Positions 34,927-43,031 of a stretch of DNA of 64,000 bases are shown one piece after another. The notes beneath the pieces were generated by a model. The model saw only the letters and a list, made by a program, of their open reading frames with translations. It did no database searches and was not told the origin of the DNA. Numbering within the stretch: position 1 is the first letter of the stretch; every line of letters starts with the position of its first letter. The stretch comes from Sphingomonas sp. SRS2 (GTDB lineage: Bacteria; Pseudomonadota; Alphaproteobacteria; Sphingomonadales; Sphingomonadaceae). The translations under genes were made by a program, and so were the position numbers. Where the stretch lies: contig NZ_LARW01000061.1 of assembly GCF_000971055.1 (NCBI RefSeq), positions 62,001-126,000 on the forward strand. The letters run 5' to 3'.

Positions 34927-35382
34927 CTAAAGCGCGTCGAGGCCGATCAACTGGCGCAGGCATCGCATGAAGACGATGCGGTCCTCCTTCGACAGCGGCT
35001 CCAATATCTCCCGCTGCGCTGCGCGGAGCTTGTCGGCCCGATCGATAAGCAGCGCCTCGCCGAGCGCGGTGATCCGCATCGTCCAGGCGCGGCTGTCCTG
35101 CTTGTCGCGCTCGCGGTCGACCCAGCCGCGGGCGATCATCCGGCTGAGCATTTCCTTCAGCGTGCTCTTGTCGATGCCCGTCGCCTCGACCAGTTCGCGC
35201 TGCGAAGCCCCCGGGCATTGGTTGAGGGCAAGCAGCAAGGCGATCTGCTGACGCGTGACATCATCGCCGACATGGCGGGTGAAGATGTCAAAGGACCTCT
35301 GGTGGTTACGCCGCAGCAAATGGCCGGGCGCGGCGAGCAGATCGAACTGCTTCAGCTTTTTCAGCGCTTCCGAATCCGCCAC
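34927..35382 (-). CDS. MarR family transcriptional regulator
   Basis: This 151-residue protein has a winged helix: TRQQIALLLALNQCPGASQRELVEATG, recognition helix KSTLKEMLSRMIARGWV and wing RERDKQDSRAWTMRIT. MarR proteins respond to aromatic ligands. It is encoded downstream of the meta-cleavage operon on the same strand, with a 72-bp gap. It could regulate that operon or the former transporter whose remnant follows it. Confidence 0.9.
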   Translation of the reverse strand: MADSEALKKLKQFDLLAAPGHLLRRNHQRSFDIFTRHVGDDVTRQQIALLLALNQCPGASQRELVEATGIDKSTLKEMLSRMIARGWVDRERDKQDSRAWTMRITALGEALLIDRADKLRAAQREILEPLSKEDRIVFMRCLRQLIGLDAL

Positions 35383-35454
35383 CCCAATCGCTCCACCCTC
35401 GGGCCGGATGCGGCCATGCCGCGCCCGCGCCCCGTTTTCAACAGACCCGCTATC

Positions 35455-36213
35455 TTATTTCACGTTGAACTCGACCCGGCCGAGATTCTGGACGACGAGC
35501 CGGACGTGCTGACCCGGCGCAAGCGCCTCGGCGGCAGTCGCGCCCCCCGCCATTACCACGCTGCCCGCCTGGAGCGGCTCGCCCGCCGCCTCGGCCAGCC
35601 GCGCGGCGGCGACCAGCGAACGCAGCGGATGGCCCAGGATCGCGGCGCTGGAACCAATCTGCCGCGCGACGCCGTCGATCTCCAGGATCATCCCCAGGTT
35701 TGAAATATCCTGCGCGGGATCGCTCCACGCGCCGACCACGAAACTCGACGAGGAACTATTGTCGGCGACCACGTCCGTCAGCGAGAATTTGAAGTCCTTG
35801 TAGCGCGAGTCGATGATCTCAAGCGCGGGCGCGACGCCGCCGACCGCGGCGAGCGCCGCAGCGGGCGTGACGCTGCCCATCAGCGGGGCCTTGAGGATGA
35901 AGGCGATCTCGGGCTCGACGCGCGGGTGCACATAGGTGCTGAAATCGATGTCGCCGCCATCTTCGACCAGCATGCGGTCGGTCAGCCGGCCCCAGATCAT
36001 GCCCTCGACGCCCATCTGGACCATCTTGGCCCGGCTGGTGAAACCCATCTTCAGACCGATCCGCTTCTCGCCGCGCTGATAGCGGCGATTGAGCAACGCG
36101 GCCTGCACCTCATAGGCCTCGGCGAGCGTCAGCGGCTGTTCGAGCTGCGGGGTCGCCGTCGCGGTAGTCACCGCCGTATCGAGCCGTTCAGCAATTCCCA
36201 AGATATCGGCCAC
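35455..36213 (-). CDS. 4-oxalocrotonate decarboxylase type enzyme (2-oxo-3-hexenedioate decarboxylase)
   Basis: This 252-residue protein belongs to the fumarylacetoacetase-like hydratase/decarboxylase fold shared by DmpH/XylI and DmpE. Metal-ligand region VEPEIAFIL and segments GLKMGFTSRAKMVQMGV and APALEIIDSRYKDFKFS fit DmpH. It decarboxylates 2-oxo-3-hexenedioate in the oxalocrotonate branch of catechol meta-cleavage. GTG 36213 has a GGGAGG ribosome site; an upstream TTG was rejected. It lies 42 bp after the hydratase gene, and these enzymes form a complex in related pathways. Confidence 0.85.
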   Translation of the reverse strand: MADILGIAERLDTAVTTATATPQLEQPLTLAEAYEVQAALLNRRYQRGEKRIGLKMGFTSRAKMVQMGVEGMIWGRLTDRMLVEDGGDIDFSTYVHPRVEPEIAFILKAPLMGSVTPAAALAAVGGVAPALEIIDSRYKDFKFSLTDVVADNSSSSSFVVGAWSDPAQDISNLGMILEIDGVARQIGSSAAILGHPLRSLVAAARLAEAAGEPLQAGSVVMAGGATAAEALAPGQHVRLVVQNLGRVEFNVK

Positions 36214-36255
36214 CGGCCACCTCCCTATCAAATCCGTTTCGGGCGATCGGCCCGC

Positions 36256-37071
36256 TTATTCCTTGCCGAAGCCGACGCGAACGGTGCCGAGACCCTCGAT
36301 CCGCACTTCGATCGCATCGCCAGGGGCGACCGGGACCATCGGCCCAAGCGCGCCCGACAGGACGATGTCGCCGGCCTTAAGCGGGCGGCCGACCTCATCC
36401 ATCTTCGCGGCGAGCCAGCCGAGCGCATGCAGCGGATTGCCGAGGCACGCAGCACCCGCGCCGAACGAGGTCGGATCGCCATTCTTCTCCAGCACCATGC
36501 CGCACAGGCGAAGATCGAGCGCATCGAGCTTCACCGGACGGGTGCCCAGCACGAACAGTCCGGACGATGCATTGTCTGCGACGGTGTCGACGATGCGAAT
36601 ATTCCAGTCGGCGATCCGGCTGTCGACGATCTCGATGGCGGGCAGCGCATAATCGATGCAGCCGATCAGTTCGGCGGTCGTCAGCGCCTTGGGATTTGGC
36701 GTCCGCGACAGCACGAAGGCGATCTCGGCCTCGACCTTGGGCTGGAGCAGCAGCCCCGGCGGAACGATGTCACCATCGGGCACGGCCATGTCGGCAAACA
36801 GCGTGCCGAAATCGGGCTGATCGACACCGAGCTGCTTCTGCACCGCCTTCGCGGTCAGGCCGATCTTCGCGCCAACGATCGTCCGCCCCTGATCGAGCCA
36901 GTGGCGGGTGTTGGCTTCCTGGATCGCATAAGCGTCCTCGATCGTCGCGGCGGGCACGGCTTCGCGTACCGGACTCATCGGCGCGAGGCTGTCATAGGAA
37001 TCGCGGATGAGCGCGGCCTGACGCTCGACATCATCGGCGCTGATCGACGGGTTCAGCTTACGGGTTGCCAT
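36256..37071 (-). CDS. 2-hydroxypenta-2,4-dienoate hydratase type enzyme
   Basis: This 271-residue protein is related to DmpE/XylJ/MhpD. Motifs are GAKIGLTAKAVQKQLGV, PKVEAEIAFVL (metal-binding Glu pair) and ALPAIEIVDSRIADWNI. It adds water to 2-hydroxypenta-2,4-dienoate to give 4-hydroxy-2-oxovalerate. ATG 37071 lies inside the end of the aldolase-like gene (19-nt overlap) and has GGAG upstream. It is 34% or so similar by eye to the neighbouring decarboxylase, the usual DmpE/DmpH relationship; that figure is an impression, not a computation. Confidence 0.85.
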   Translation of the reverse strand: MATRKLNPSISADDVERQAALIRDSYDSLAPMSPVREAVPAATIEDAYAIQEANTRHWLDQGRTIVGAKIGLTAKAVQKQLGVDQPDFGTLFADMAVPDGDIVPPGLLLQPKVEAEIAFVLSRTPNPKALTTAELIGCIDYALPAIEIVDSRIADWNIRIVDTVADNASSGLFVLGTRPVKLDALDLRLCGMVLEKNGDPTSFGAGAACLGNPLHALGWLAAKMDEVGRPLKAGDIVLSGALGPMVPVAPGDAIEVRIEGLGTVRVGFGKE

Positions 37072-37739
37072 TCGGGATCTCCGAAACAAAGATATTGCCA
37101 CATGCGCTCAAAAAGGCCCCCAGCCTTGACGGCGCGCTTTTCTACTTCTTCGGGCGTATATTCGCGGGGCGACTTACCCACCGCGCGAGCGGGGAGCAAT
37201 GCCAGTTCGATACGCGCCGCGTCTTCCAGGAAGAAGGCGAGCCCGGCGGCTTCCTCCAGCGTATCGCCGGCGGTGACGGCGCCATTGCCCGACAGCACGA
37301 TCGCCCGCGCATCGCCCATCATCGCGGCGACGCGCACCGCCTGCTCATCGTCCCGGACGAGCGCGACGCCCGGCCACAGCGGCGGCTGCGGCGCGAAATA
37401 GGCGCCGAGACCGTGAAGCGCACGGGGCGTTTCTCCCAACGCCGACAGCGCCATCGTCGCCGGTGGCTGAACGCGGCAGATGCCCCCCACCGACGGTCGG
37501 GCACGGTAGATTTCGCGGTGGATGCGCACCTCGGGCAGCGCTACCGGCGGCAGATCGCCGTCGAGCGTAACGACCACGCCGGGTTCATCCGTCGAGACCA
37601 GCCCGAGCGGCGACGCCGGTGTCACCAGGAAATGGCGATCATCCAGCCGCGTGCTAACATGGCCATAGGCATGCGCCAGCCCGTGGCGCGCCATGGCGCG
37701 CGCCGCCAGCCGCAATGTTCGCCCGGGATCAGGCTGCAC
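37053..37739 (-). CDS. Class II aldolase/adducin-like protein without the metal-binding histidines
   Basis: This 228-residue protein has the family landmarks AYGHVSTRL, FLVTPASPLGL and PEVRIHREIYRARPSVGGI. At the position of the conserved HxH metal ligands, however, it reads CRVQPPATM, and the third ligand His before Gly-Ala-Val is Asn (LSGNGAVTAGDTLEEA). A classic zinc-dependent aldol cleavage is therefore unlikely; decarboxylase or non-catalytic roles are possible. It is tightly packed between the hydratase and the extradiol dioxygenase genes. Confidence 0.75.
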   Translation of the reverse strand: MQPDPGRTLRLAARAMARHGLAHAYGHVSTRLDDRHFLVTPASPLGLVSTDEPGVVVTLDGDLPPVALPEVRIHREIYRARPSVGGICRVQPPATMALSALGETPRALHGLGAYFAPQPPLWPGVALVRDDEQAVRVAAMMGDARAIVLSGNGAVTAGDTLEEAAGLAFFLEDAARIELALLPARAVGKSPREYTPEEVEKRAVKAGGLFERMWQYLCFGDPEWQPVS

Positions 37740-38628
37740 GGGCGATCGTCGAATCCGCCGGGCCGACCCGGAATTCGGGGATGTCCGGCACCGAGCCCCA
37801 CATGCAGAAGCTGCTCTCCGCCTTCGGGAACTGGCGGGGAATATAGGTCTTCTCGTCCTCGGCAGTGATCAGCCGGACGCCTGACGAATATTCATAGACG
37901 ATATCGTCGGGGCCTTGGAAATAAAGGAATCGCGCCCCCGATGTCGGGTGCCGCCCCGGCCCGAAGACGATGCGGACGTTGTTGTTCTTGAGGTGGTAAT
38001 AGGACCGCATGATGTCGTCGACCGACTCCACCTGAAAGTTCACATGCTGCAGCCCCGGAAAAGCCGAGGGGAACAGCGCGATCTTGTGATGCACCTCGTC
38101 GATGCGCAACAACGGCGCGTCGCCGATCCAGTCGCTGACCTTGGCGCCCAGCATCGTCGTCCAGAAAGCCTCGTCGGCATTCGCATCGGCGGTCCGCAAT
38201 CCTACATGGCTGAATGCGGTGATCCCCGCGTCGCGCGTGCCATAATAGCGGCGTCCGCAATGATCGGGCCGGGCGACCAGATCGATCAGGTTTCCGGTCG
38301 GATCGCGAAAGGTGATCAGGCCGCGTGCGCGACGCTGCTCGCGCTCGTCGGCGGTGCCGTAATGGACATTGACCCCGGCCTTTTCGAACATCGCCCCGGC
38401 GGCATCGAGCGACGCCATGTCGGGCATCTCGAAGCCCAGTACATGCCCGCTGTCGCGGCCCTTAGTATAGACGATGTTATGATCGCGATCGTCGCCGCGC
38501 AGATAGGCGGAACTCGCGTCGCGATGCATCAGTTCGAGACCGAGAATCTGGGTCGCGAAGCGGACGCTTTCGTCGATATCGTCCGATCCGATCCGCACAT
38601 AGCGAATGTCGTGGAGGTGGGCGCCCAT
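37729..38628 (-). CDS. Extradiol ring-cleavage dioxygenase (catechol 2,3-dioxygenase type, VOC)
   Basis: This 299-residue two-domain type I extradiol dioxygenase should carry Fe(II). The ligands in the C-terminal domain are His in FSHVGLRT, His in LQHVNFQV and Glu in VYEYSSGVR. The gate-region His and Tyr are also plausible (HPTSGARFLYFQGPDD). It opens a catechol ring meta to a hydroxyl. It overlaps the aldolase-like gene by 11 nt. The substrate may be a substituted catechol; no upstream ring-hydroxylating dioxygenase is in the window. Confidence 0.88.
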   Translation of the reverse strand: MGAHLHDIRYVRIGSDDIDESVRFATQILGLELMHRDASSAYLRGDDRDHNIVYTKGRDSGHVLGFEMPDMASLDAAGAMFEKAGVNVHYGTADEREQRRARGLITFRDPTGNLIDLVARPDHCGRRYYGTRDAGITAFSHVGLRTADANADEAFWTTMLGAKVSDWIGDAPLLRIDEVHHKIALFPSAFPGLQHVNFQVESVDDIMRSYYHLKNNNVRIVFGPGRHPTSGARFLYFQGPDDIVYEYSSGVRLITAEDEKTYIPRQFPKAESSFCMWGSVPDIPEFRVGPADSTIARAA

Positions 38629-38630
38629 CC

Positions 38631-39158
38631 TTATTTGCCTTTGGTCAGGGTCGATTCCGGGCGCTGGAACTTGGTGCTGAGATGGCCGGCGCCGGTCTGA
38701 TCGCCACGCTCAAAGCCCCAGGCATAGCCACGCGGCGGATTGCTGAGGATTTCCCAGGCATTGTCGTCCTGATCCCAAAAATAGAAGCAGTAGGTGCCGT
38801 GCTGGACGACCGGCTTGCTGATCTTGTGCAGGCCCCACTTCTCGGCATCGCGCTTTACGACTTCATAGGCCGCGTCGACATCAGCCTCGGTGCCGACATC
38901 GAGACCATTGTGGTTCAGGAACGGCATCGTCTCGACGGTCTTGCTGGGGCTCTTCACCACGACGATGATCTGATCGCCACCCAGCCTCGCCCAGAAGGCT
39001 ACCGGCGCCATCTGGACCGTTTCGAAGCCGAGAAACTCCTCGAAAAACTGGCGCGTCTTGGCGACGTCGCGGCATTCGAGCGTCGCGTGCGAATAGAATT
39101 TAGTCTTGAGAGCCGGTTCGACCCTGGTGGTGCCAGCGCTGTCAGCAGCGGTTGCCAT
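38631..39158 (-). CDS. VOC family protein (single-domain dioxygenase-like)
   Basis: This 175-residue glyoxalase/bleomycin-resistance/dioxygenase fold protein has FYSHATLECRDVAKTRQFFEEFLGFE with a candidate metal His, and WDQDDNAWEILSNPP with the opposing acidic residue. It is too short for a classic extradiol dioxygenase; it may be a partner subunit or an isomerase. ATG 39158 is preceded by GGAGAG. The frame is open further upstream without family resemblance. It is followed 2 bp later by the extradiol dioxygenase gene. Confidence 0.75.
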   Translation of the reverse strand: MATAADSAGTTRVEPALKTKFYSHATLECRDVAKTRQFFEEFLGFETVQMAPVAFWARLGGDQIIVVVKSPSKTVETMPFLNHNGLDVGTEADVDAAYEVVKRDAEKWGLHKISKPVVQHGTYCFYFWDQDDNAWEILSNPPRGYAWGFERGDQTGAGHLSTKFQRPESTLTKGK

Positions 39159-39175
39159 GATGATCTCTCCTGTCC

Positions 39176-40684
39176 TTACAGCTTGATGCAGATGTTGCTG
39201 GGTTCCGAATAGAAATTGATCGAATGCTCGCCGCCTTCGCGGCCGACGCCCGACATTTTCGCGCCACCGAACGGCGTGCGCAGGTCGCGCAGGAACCAGC
39301 AATTGACCCAGGAAATGCCGACCTCCATCGCCCGCCCAACTCGGTGAGCGCGCGAGAGATTGGTGGTCCAGACCGACGAGGCGAGACCATATTCGGTATC
39401 GTTCGCCATGCGGATAGCATCCTCTTCGCTGTCGAAGGGGATGATCGCGCAGGCCGGGCCGAATATCTCCTCACGGCAGACGCGGGCGTCATGGGCGAGC
39501 CCGGTCCATATCGTCGGCTCGACGAAATAGCCGTTGGCCGCCGCGCCATCGAGCTTCGGCACGCCGCCGCCGGTAACGACCGTCGCGCCTTCGTCGACGG
39601 CAAGCTTGTAATAGCCAAGCACCTTCTCGCGATGCTCGTCGGAAATGAGCGGCCCCAGCGTCGTGCCATGATCATTGGGCAGGCCCGCCCTCAACGCCTC
39701 GGCCTTGCCCTTCATGCCAGCGACGAAACGGTCGAACACCGGCCGCTCGACATAGATGCGCTCGGGGGCGAGGCAGACTTGACCCGTGTTGAGGAAGGCC
39801 GCGCGGGACAGGCCCGCGATTGCCGCGTCAAGATCGGCGTCGGCGAAGACGACCGCCGGGTTCTTGCCGCCAAGCTCGAAGGACAGCGCCTTCACCGTAG
39901 GCGCGGCGGCCTTCATGATCGCGGAGCCGGTGCGGGTCTCGCCGGTGAAGGTGATCGCGCGGACGCCGGGATGCTGGACGAGGAATTCGCCCGCCGAGTC
40001 GGGGCCGAAGCCGTGGATGACGTTGAACGCGCCATCGGGAATACCGACCTCGGCCATCACCTCGCCCAGCAGGGTCGTGGTCGATGGGGTTTCCTCGGAT
40101 GGCTTGACGATCACCGCATTGCCGCACGCCATCGCCGGCGCGACCTTCCAGGTCATCAGCAACAGCGGCAGATTCCAGGGGCTGATGACCCCGACCACGC
40201 CAAGCGGCTTGCGCACCGCATAGTTGAGGGCCTTGCCGCCGTCGGGCGTGTCCATCTCGAACGTCTCGGTCGAGAGATTGGCGATCGCATCGGCGAACAC
40301 GCGAAAGTTCGCAGCCCCGCGCGGGATGTCGAGATGGTGCGCCAGTTCGTGCGGCTTGCCGGTATCGGCGATCTCGGCTTCGAGGAACTCGTCGAACCGC
40401 TCCTCGATCCGTTCGGCGACGCGGATCAGCAGCGCACGGCGCCTGGCAAGCGTCATCCGCCCCCATTCGCCCTCGACCGCCTTGCGTGCAGCCCGCACCG
40501 CCTGATCGACGATCGCCTTGTCGGCCTCATAGGCAGTCGCATGCACCAGCCCCGTCGCGGGATCATAGATGTCGAACGGCTTGCCGCCCTCGACGAAACG
40601 CCCACCGATGAAATTGCGAAGAGCGCGCCGCTCCTGCTGGGAAGCGCGTTCGGCAACCACCGTTGCGCCAGCCTGGCCTGTCAT
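39176..40684 (-). CDS. Aldehyde dehydrogenase, 2-hydroxymuconic semialdehyde dehydrogenase type
   Basis: This 502-residue ALDH has the Rossmann segment VIHGFGPDSAGEFL, catalytic Glu in FELGGKNPAVVFADADLD and nucleophilic Cys in FLNTGQVCLAPER. It resembles DmpC/XylG, which oxidise 2-hydroxymuconate semialdehyde to 4-oxalocrotonate. ATG 40684 is preceded by GGAGACGG. It is the first gene of the minus-strand meta-cleavage operon, downstream of two GGATGCAA repeats. Confidence 0.88.
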   Translation of the reverse strand: MTGQAGATVVAERASQQERRALRNFIGGRFVEGGKPFDIYDPATGLVHATAYEADKAIVDQAVRAARKAVEGEWGRMTLARRRALLIRVAERIEERFDEFLEAEIADTGKPHELAHHLDIPRGAANFRVFADAIANLSTETFEMDTPDGGKALNYAVRKPLGVVGVISPWNLPLLLMTWKVAPAMACGNAVIVKPSEETPSTTTLLGEVMAEVGIPDGAFNVIHGFGPDSAGEFLVQHPGVRAITFTGETRTGSAIMKAAAPTVKALSFELGGKNPAVVFADADLDAAIAGLSRAAFLNTGQVCLAPERIYVERPVFDRFVAGMKGKAEALRAGLPNDHGTTLGPLISDEHREKVLGYYKLAVDEGATVVTGGGVPKLDGAAANGYFVEPTIWTGLAHDARVCREEIFGPACAIIPFDSEEDAIRMANDTEYGLASSVWTTNLSRAHRVGRAMEVGISWVNCWFLRDLRTPFGGAKMSGVGREGGEHSINFYSEPSNICIKL

Positions 40685-40738
40685 GAAATCCGTCTCCAGT
40701 ACCGAGTCTCTATATGGTGTATACGTCCTAATAATGTT

Positions 40739-40759
40739 GGATGCAACCTTCGGATGCAA
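40739..40759. promoter_or_regulatory. Direct GGATGCAA repeats upstream of the meta-cleavage operon
   Basis: GGATGCAA occurs at 40739-40746 and 40752-40759, 13 bp apart start to start, 55 bp before the ALDH start. The same core recurs before the VOC gene at 40947, the GntR gene and the GST gene. Confidence 0.45.
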
Positions 40760-40893
40760 TTGACGGACGCGCGCGGGTCGGTGCGTCGCTGAAACATCCC
40801 CTGCCCGACTCGTCCTCCTGATCAGTATTGAGTTTTCACTAGGAAAACCACCGCCGCCACGCTGGTTGACAACCCAAGTGCCATCCCTAAACT

Positions 40894-40918
40894 GGATGCA
40901 CTATTGCTGAATAGCAAG
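40894..40918. promoter_or_regulatory. Candidate GntR operator upstream of the VOC gene
   Basis: GGATGCA, 9 nt, then AATAGCAAG. Nearly the same bipartite site (8-nt spacer) lies at 42382-42405 in front of the gntR gene. Confidence 0.5.
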
Positions 40919-40946
40919 CAAAATTGCCTGATCGGGGAGTAATGTC

Positions 40947-41477
40947 ATGACCGCACCGACCGCACGGGGAATCGATCATATCGGGCTTACCGTGGTCGAT
41001 ATCGAGGCGGCGGAGCGCTTCCTGATCGACGGCCTCGGCGCCGAGTTCATCTTCGAGACGATCAACCCTACCCATCCTCCCTTCAAGGGGCCCGAGGTCG
41101 AAAAGGCGATCGGCGTCCCCCCGGGCACCGAGATCGACACGATCCGCATGTACAAGATGGGCACTGGTCCCGGAATCGAACTGTTCCATTACAAGACCGA
41201 CGGCCAGCGCCCGGCCGCGCGAATGTGCGATGTCGGCTGGCAGCATCTCGCGCTCTACGTCGACGACATGGAGGCCGCGATCGAACGCGCGGTGGCGGCG
41301 GGGGCCGAGCAACTCGGTCCGCCCTGGGATCTGATCAACGCGGAGAGCGGTCCCGGCAACCGCTTCTGCTTCCTCCGCGCGCCCTTTGGCCCGATGATCG
41401 AATTGGTCAGCCATCCCTCGCCATCGCAATATGAGAGCGAGACGCCGCTGCGCCGGTGGAAGCCGCCGGTGGCCTGA
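40947..41477 (+). CDS. VOC family protein (glyoxalase/methylmalonyl-CoA epimerase-like)
   Basis: This 176-residue protein has two beta-alpha-beta-beta-beta motifs: IDHIGLTVVDIEAAERFLIDGLGAEF and WQHLALYVDDMEAAIERAVAAGAEQLG, with FGPMIELVSHP closing the second. His in DHIGL and QHLAL and Glu in MIELV are the expected metal ligands. It is transcribed away from the meta-cleavage operon across a shared 262-bp promoter region. Substrate unknown. A GGGGAGT ribosome site precedes the ATG. Confidence 0.82.
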   Translation: MTAPTARGIDHIGLTVVDIEAAERFLIDGLGAEFIFETINPTHPPFKGPEVEKAIGVPPGTEIDTIRMYKMGTGPGIELFHYKTDGQRPAARMCDVGWQHLALYVDDMEAAIERAVAAGAEQLGPPWDLINAESGPGNRFCFLRAPFGPMIELVSHPSPSQYESETPLRRWKPPVA

Positions 41478-41617
41478 GCCGATTTCGTCGGTGGAGTCTT
41501 GGCCGTCCCCCCGGCGGCCAGGGCCGGCACGGTTCCTTGCCGCAAAGCCTGGGCGTTATCGCGTTGACGGTGATCCCGAAGCGGCCAACCTCCGCAGCGA
41601 GCGTCCGGATCAGCCGA

Positions 41618-42364
41618 TTACAGTGCTGCGGCCCCGGCGATAGCGAAGTTCAGCGAGTTGCGCAGACGCGCGGTGTCATATTCGGGGGCCAGCGCCGCCA
41701 GCAGTTCGAGCGCGGTGCGCGCCAGGTGTCGCGCGGCCAGCTCGGCGGCATGCGGCGCATTGCCCGCGACGATCGCGGCAAACAGTTCGCGATGTTCGGC
41801 CTCGCCACGCTGCCACCAGCCAAGCAGATGCGCGCCCTTATAGGCCGACTGATAACGTTCGCTCCGCAGTTCCAGCTGCTCGAGCTCATTGGCCAGCGTG
41901 TCGCCCGTACCGGACACGATCAGGCGATGCAGCCGGCGATGCAGCTGCTGCCATTGTTCGAAATTGTCATGCGCCTCGTCGCTCTCGAGCGCAGTGACTA
42001 CCTCGCGGAGCTCCTCCATCAGCATCGGGCTCATCCGGCGGGTGGTGATAGCCACGCCCATCGCCTCCAGCGCGAGGCGCTTCATGTACAACGCCTCGAT
42101 GTCGCACGGATCGAAGCCGACCACGCGGCTGCGGTAATTGGGCTCGCCGACCAGCAGCCCGCCTTCCTGCAGCATGCGCATCGCCTCACGCACCGGGGTA
42201 CGGCTGACGTTCAGCGCCTTGGCGAGTTCGACCTGCGATAAAATGGTGCCGGGCTTCAGCAGCCCGCTCAGGATCGAGTTCTGAAGAGATTCATAGACCT
42301 CGACGGCCGTGCGGCGACCATCCCCTCTGTCGATCGGTTTCAGAACATCAGCAAGCGTCACCAT
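41618..42364 (-). CDS. GntR family regulator, FCD (FadR) subfamily
   Basis: This 248-residue protein has an N-terminal winged helix (AVEVYESLQNSILSGLLKPG, LSQVELAKALNVSRTPVREAMRMLQEGGLL) and an all-helical FCD ligand domain with the usual metal-binding pattern (DNFEQWQQLHRRLHRLI, GEAEHRELFAAI). It lies between the VOC gene and the gamma-resorcylate module. Shared bipartite sites before its own gene and before 40947 suggest autoregulation and control of the flanking catabolic operons. Confidence 0.92.
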   Translation of the reverse strand: MVTLADVLKPIDRGDGRRTAVEVYESLQNSILSGLLKPGTILSQVELAKALNVSRTPVREAMRMLQEGGLLVGEPNYRSRVVGFDPCDIEALYMKRLALEAMGVAITTRRMSPMLMEELREVVTALESDEAHDNFEQWQQLHRRLHRLIVSGTGDTLANELEQLELRSERYQSAYKGAHLLGWWQRGEAEHRELFAAIVAGNAPHAAELAARHLARTALELLAALAPEYDTARLRNSLNFAIAGAAAL

Positions 42365-42381
42365 GCGATTCCGATAACAGC

Positions 42382-42405
42382 GGATGCAATTTGGTCAATA
42401 GCAAG
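42382..42405. promoter_or_regulatory. Candidate GntR autoregulatory operator
   Basis: GGATGCA, 8 nt, then AATAGCAAG, 18 bp upstream of the gntR start. It matches the site at 40894-40918. Confidence 0.5.
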
Positions 42406-42527
42406 ACGGCTTTCGAAACATGCGCGCAGGTGATGCCGGTATTTCACCGCCCAATATGGCGGCTTTTCGCGCGCGCGATCCGGCGAGACGCCGGAAAGCC
42501 CTGAATAGTGTGTACAGATTTTCCCAA

Positions 42528-43013
42528 TTACTGGGCCAGACGCAGGATGAAGGGGTCCAGTTCGGCGCCTTCCGCATAAGCCCCGCCGAACAGAGCGGCG
42601 CCCCGCGCGGTCAGGGCCAGTGCTTCGCCCTGCCCTTCCATATGCGCCGCATCGGACCAGACGATCCGGAACGCCGCAAGGTCGAACCGGTCCTGCCCCT
42701 CCGCGCCAGACCGGCCGGCTATCGAGAGCATGCCCGCGCCGGATTCGATCAGAAGCCATGGTTCAGCGATATCGAGGCGCAACATCCCGAAATGGCCGGT
42801 AAAGCCGATCCGCCCGCCGAACTTCAGGACACCCGAACCGCTGGCGGCGTCGAAGCCCCCCATATCGGCCAGCCTGAAGACGAGACCGCAAAGCCGTGAC
42901 GCGACGATCGCTCCATCGAGCGCGGCACGGCCATCGGGAAGGCTTCCGACATAGCGGGCGAAGCTTCCCCTGATCGGCCAGCCTAGCCCGGGAAAACCCT
43001 CTTCCTCAGACAC
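42528..43013 (-). CDS. Free-standing HtaA-domain protein
   Basis: This 161-residue protein consists of one HtaA-like domain: LGWPIRGSFARYVGSLPDG, then SGSGVLKFGGRIGFTGHFG and LRLDIAEPWLLIESGAGMLSI. HtaA domains were described in actinobacterial heme-uptake surface proteins, where Tyr and His bind heme. Here there is no signal peptide or membrane anchor, and the gene ends an aromatic-degradation operon 18 bp after the hydroxyquinol dioxygenase. A cytoplasmic ligand-binding or accessory role is likely; heme binding is unproven. Confidence 0.75.
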   Translation of the reverse strand: MSEEEGFPGLGWPIRGSFARYVGSLPDGRAALDGAIVASRLCGLVFRLADMGGFDAASGSGVLKFGGRIGFTGHFGMLRLDIAEPWLLIESGAGMLSIAGRSGAEGQDRFDLAAFRIVWSDAAHMEGQGEALALTARGAALFGGAYAEGAELDPFILRLAQ

Positions 43014-43031
43014 GCGCGCGCTTCCCGCTTT

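Noticed and set aside
34571-35218. 215-codon minus-strand frame between P450 and MarR
   Set aside because: Only a 30-codon MFS-like piece resembles a protein; the rest is out-of-frame MarR and AT-rich leader sequence.
41500-41520. Hairpin between convergent VOC and gntR genes
   Set aside because: The stem is only 6 bp in very GC-rich sequence and no T-run follows; expected by chance.
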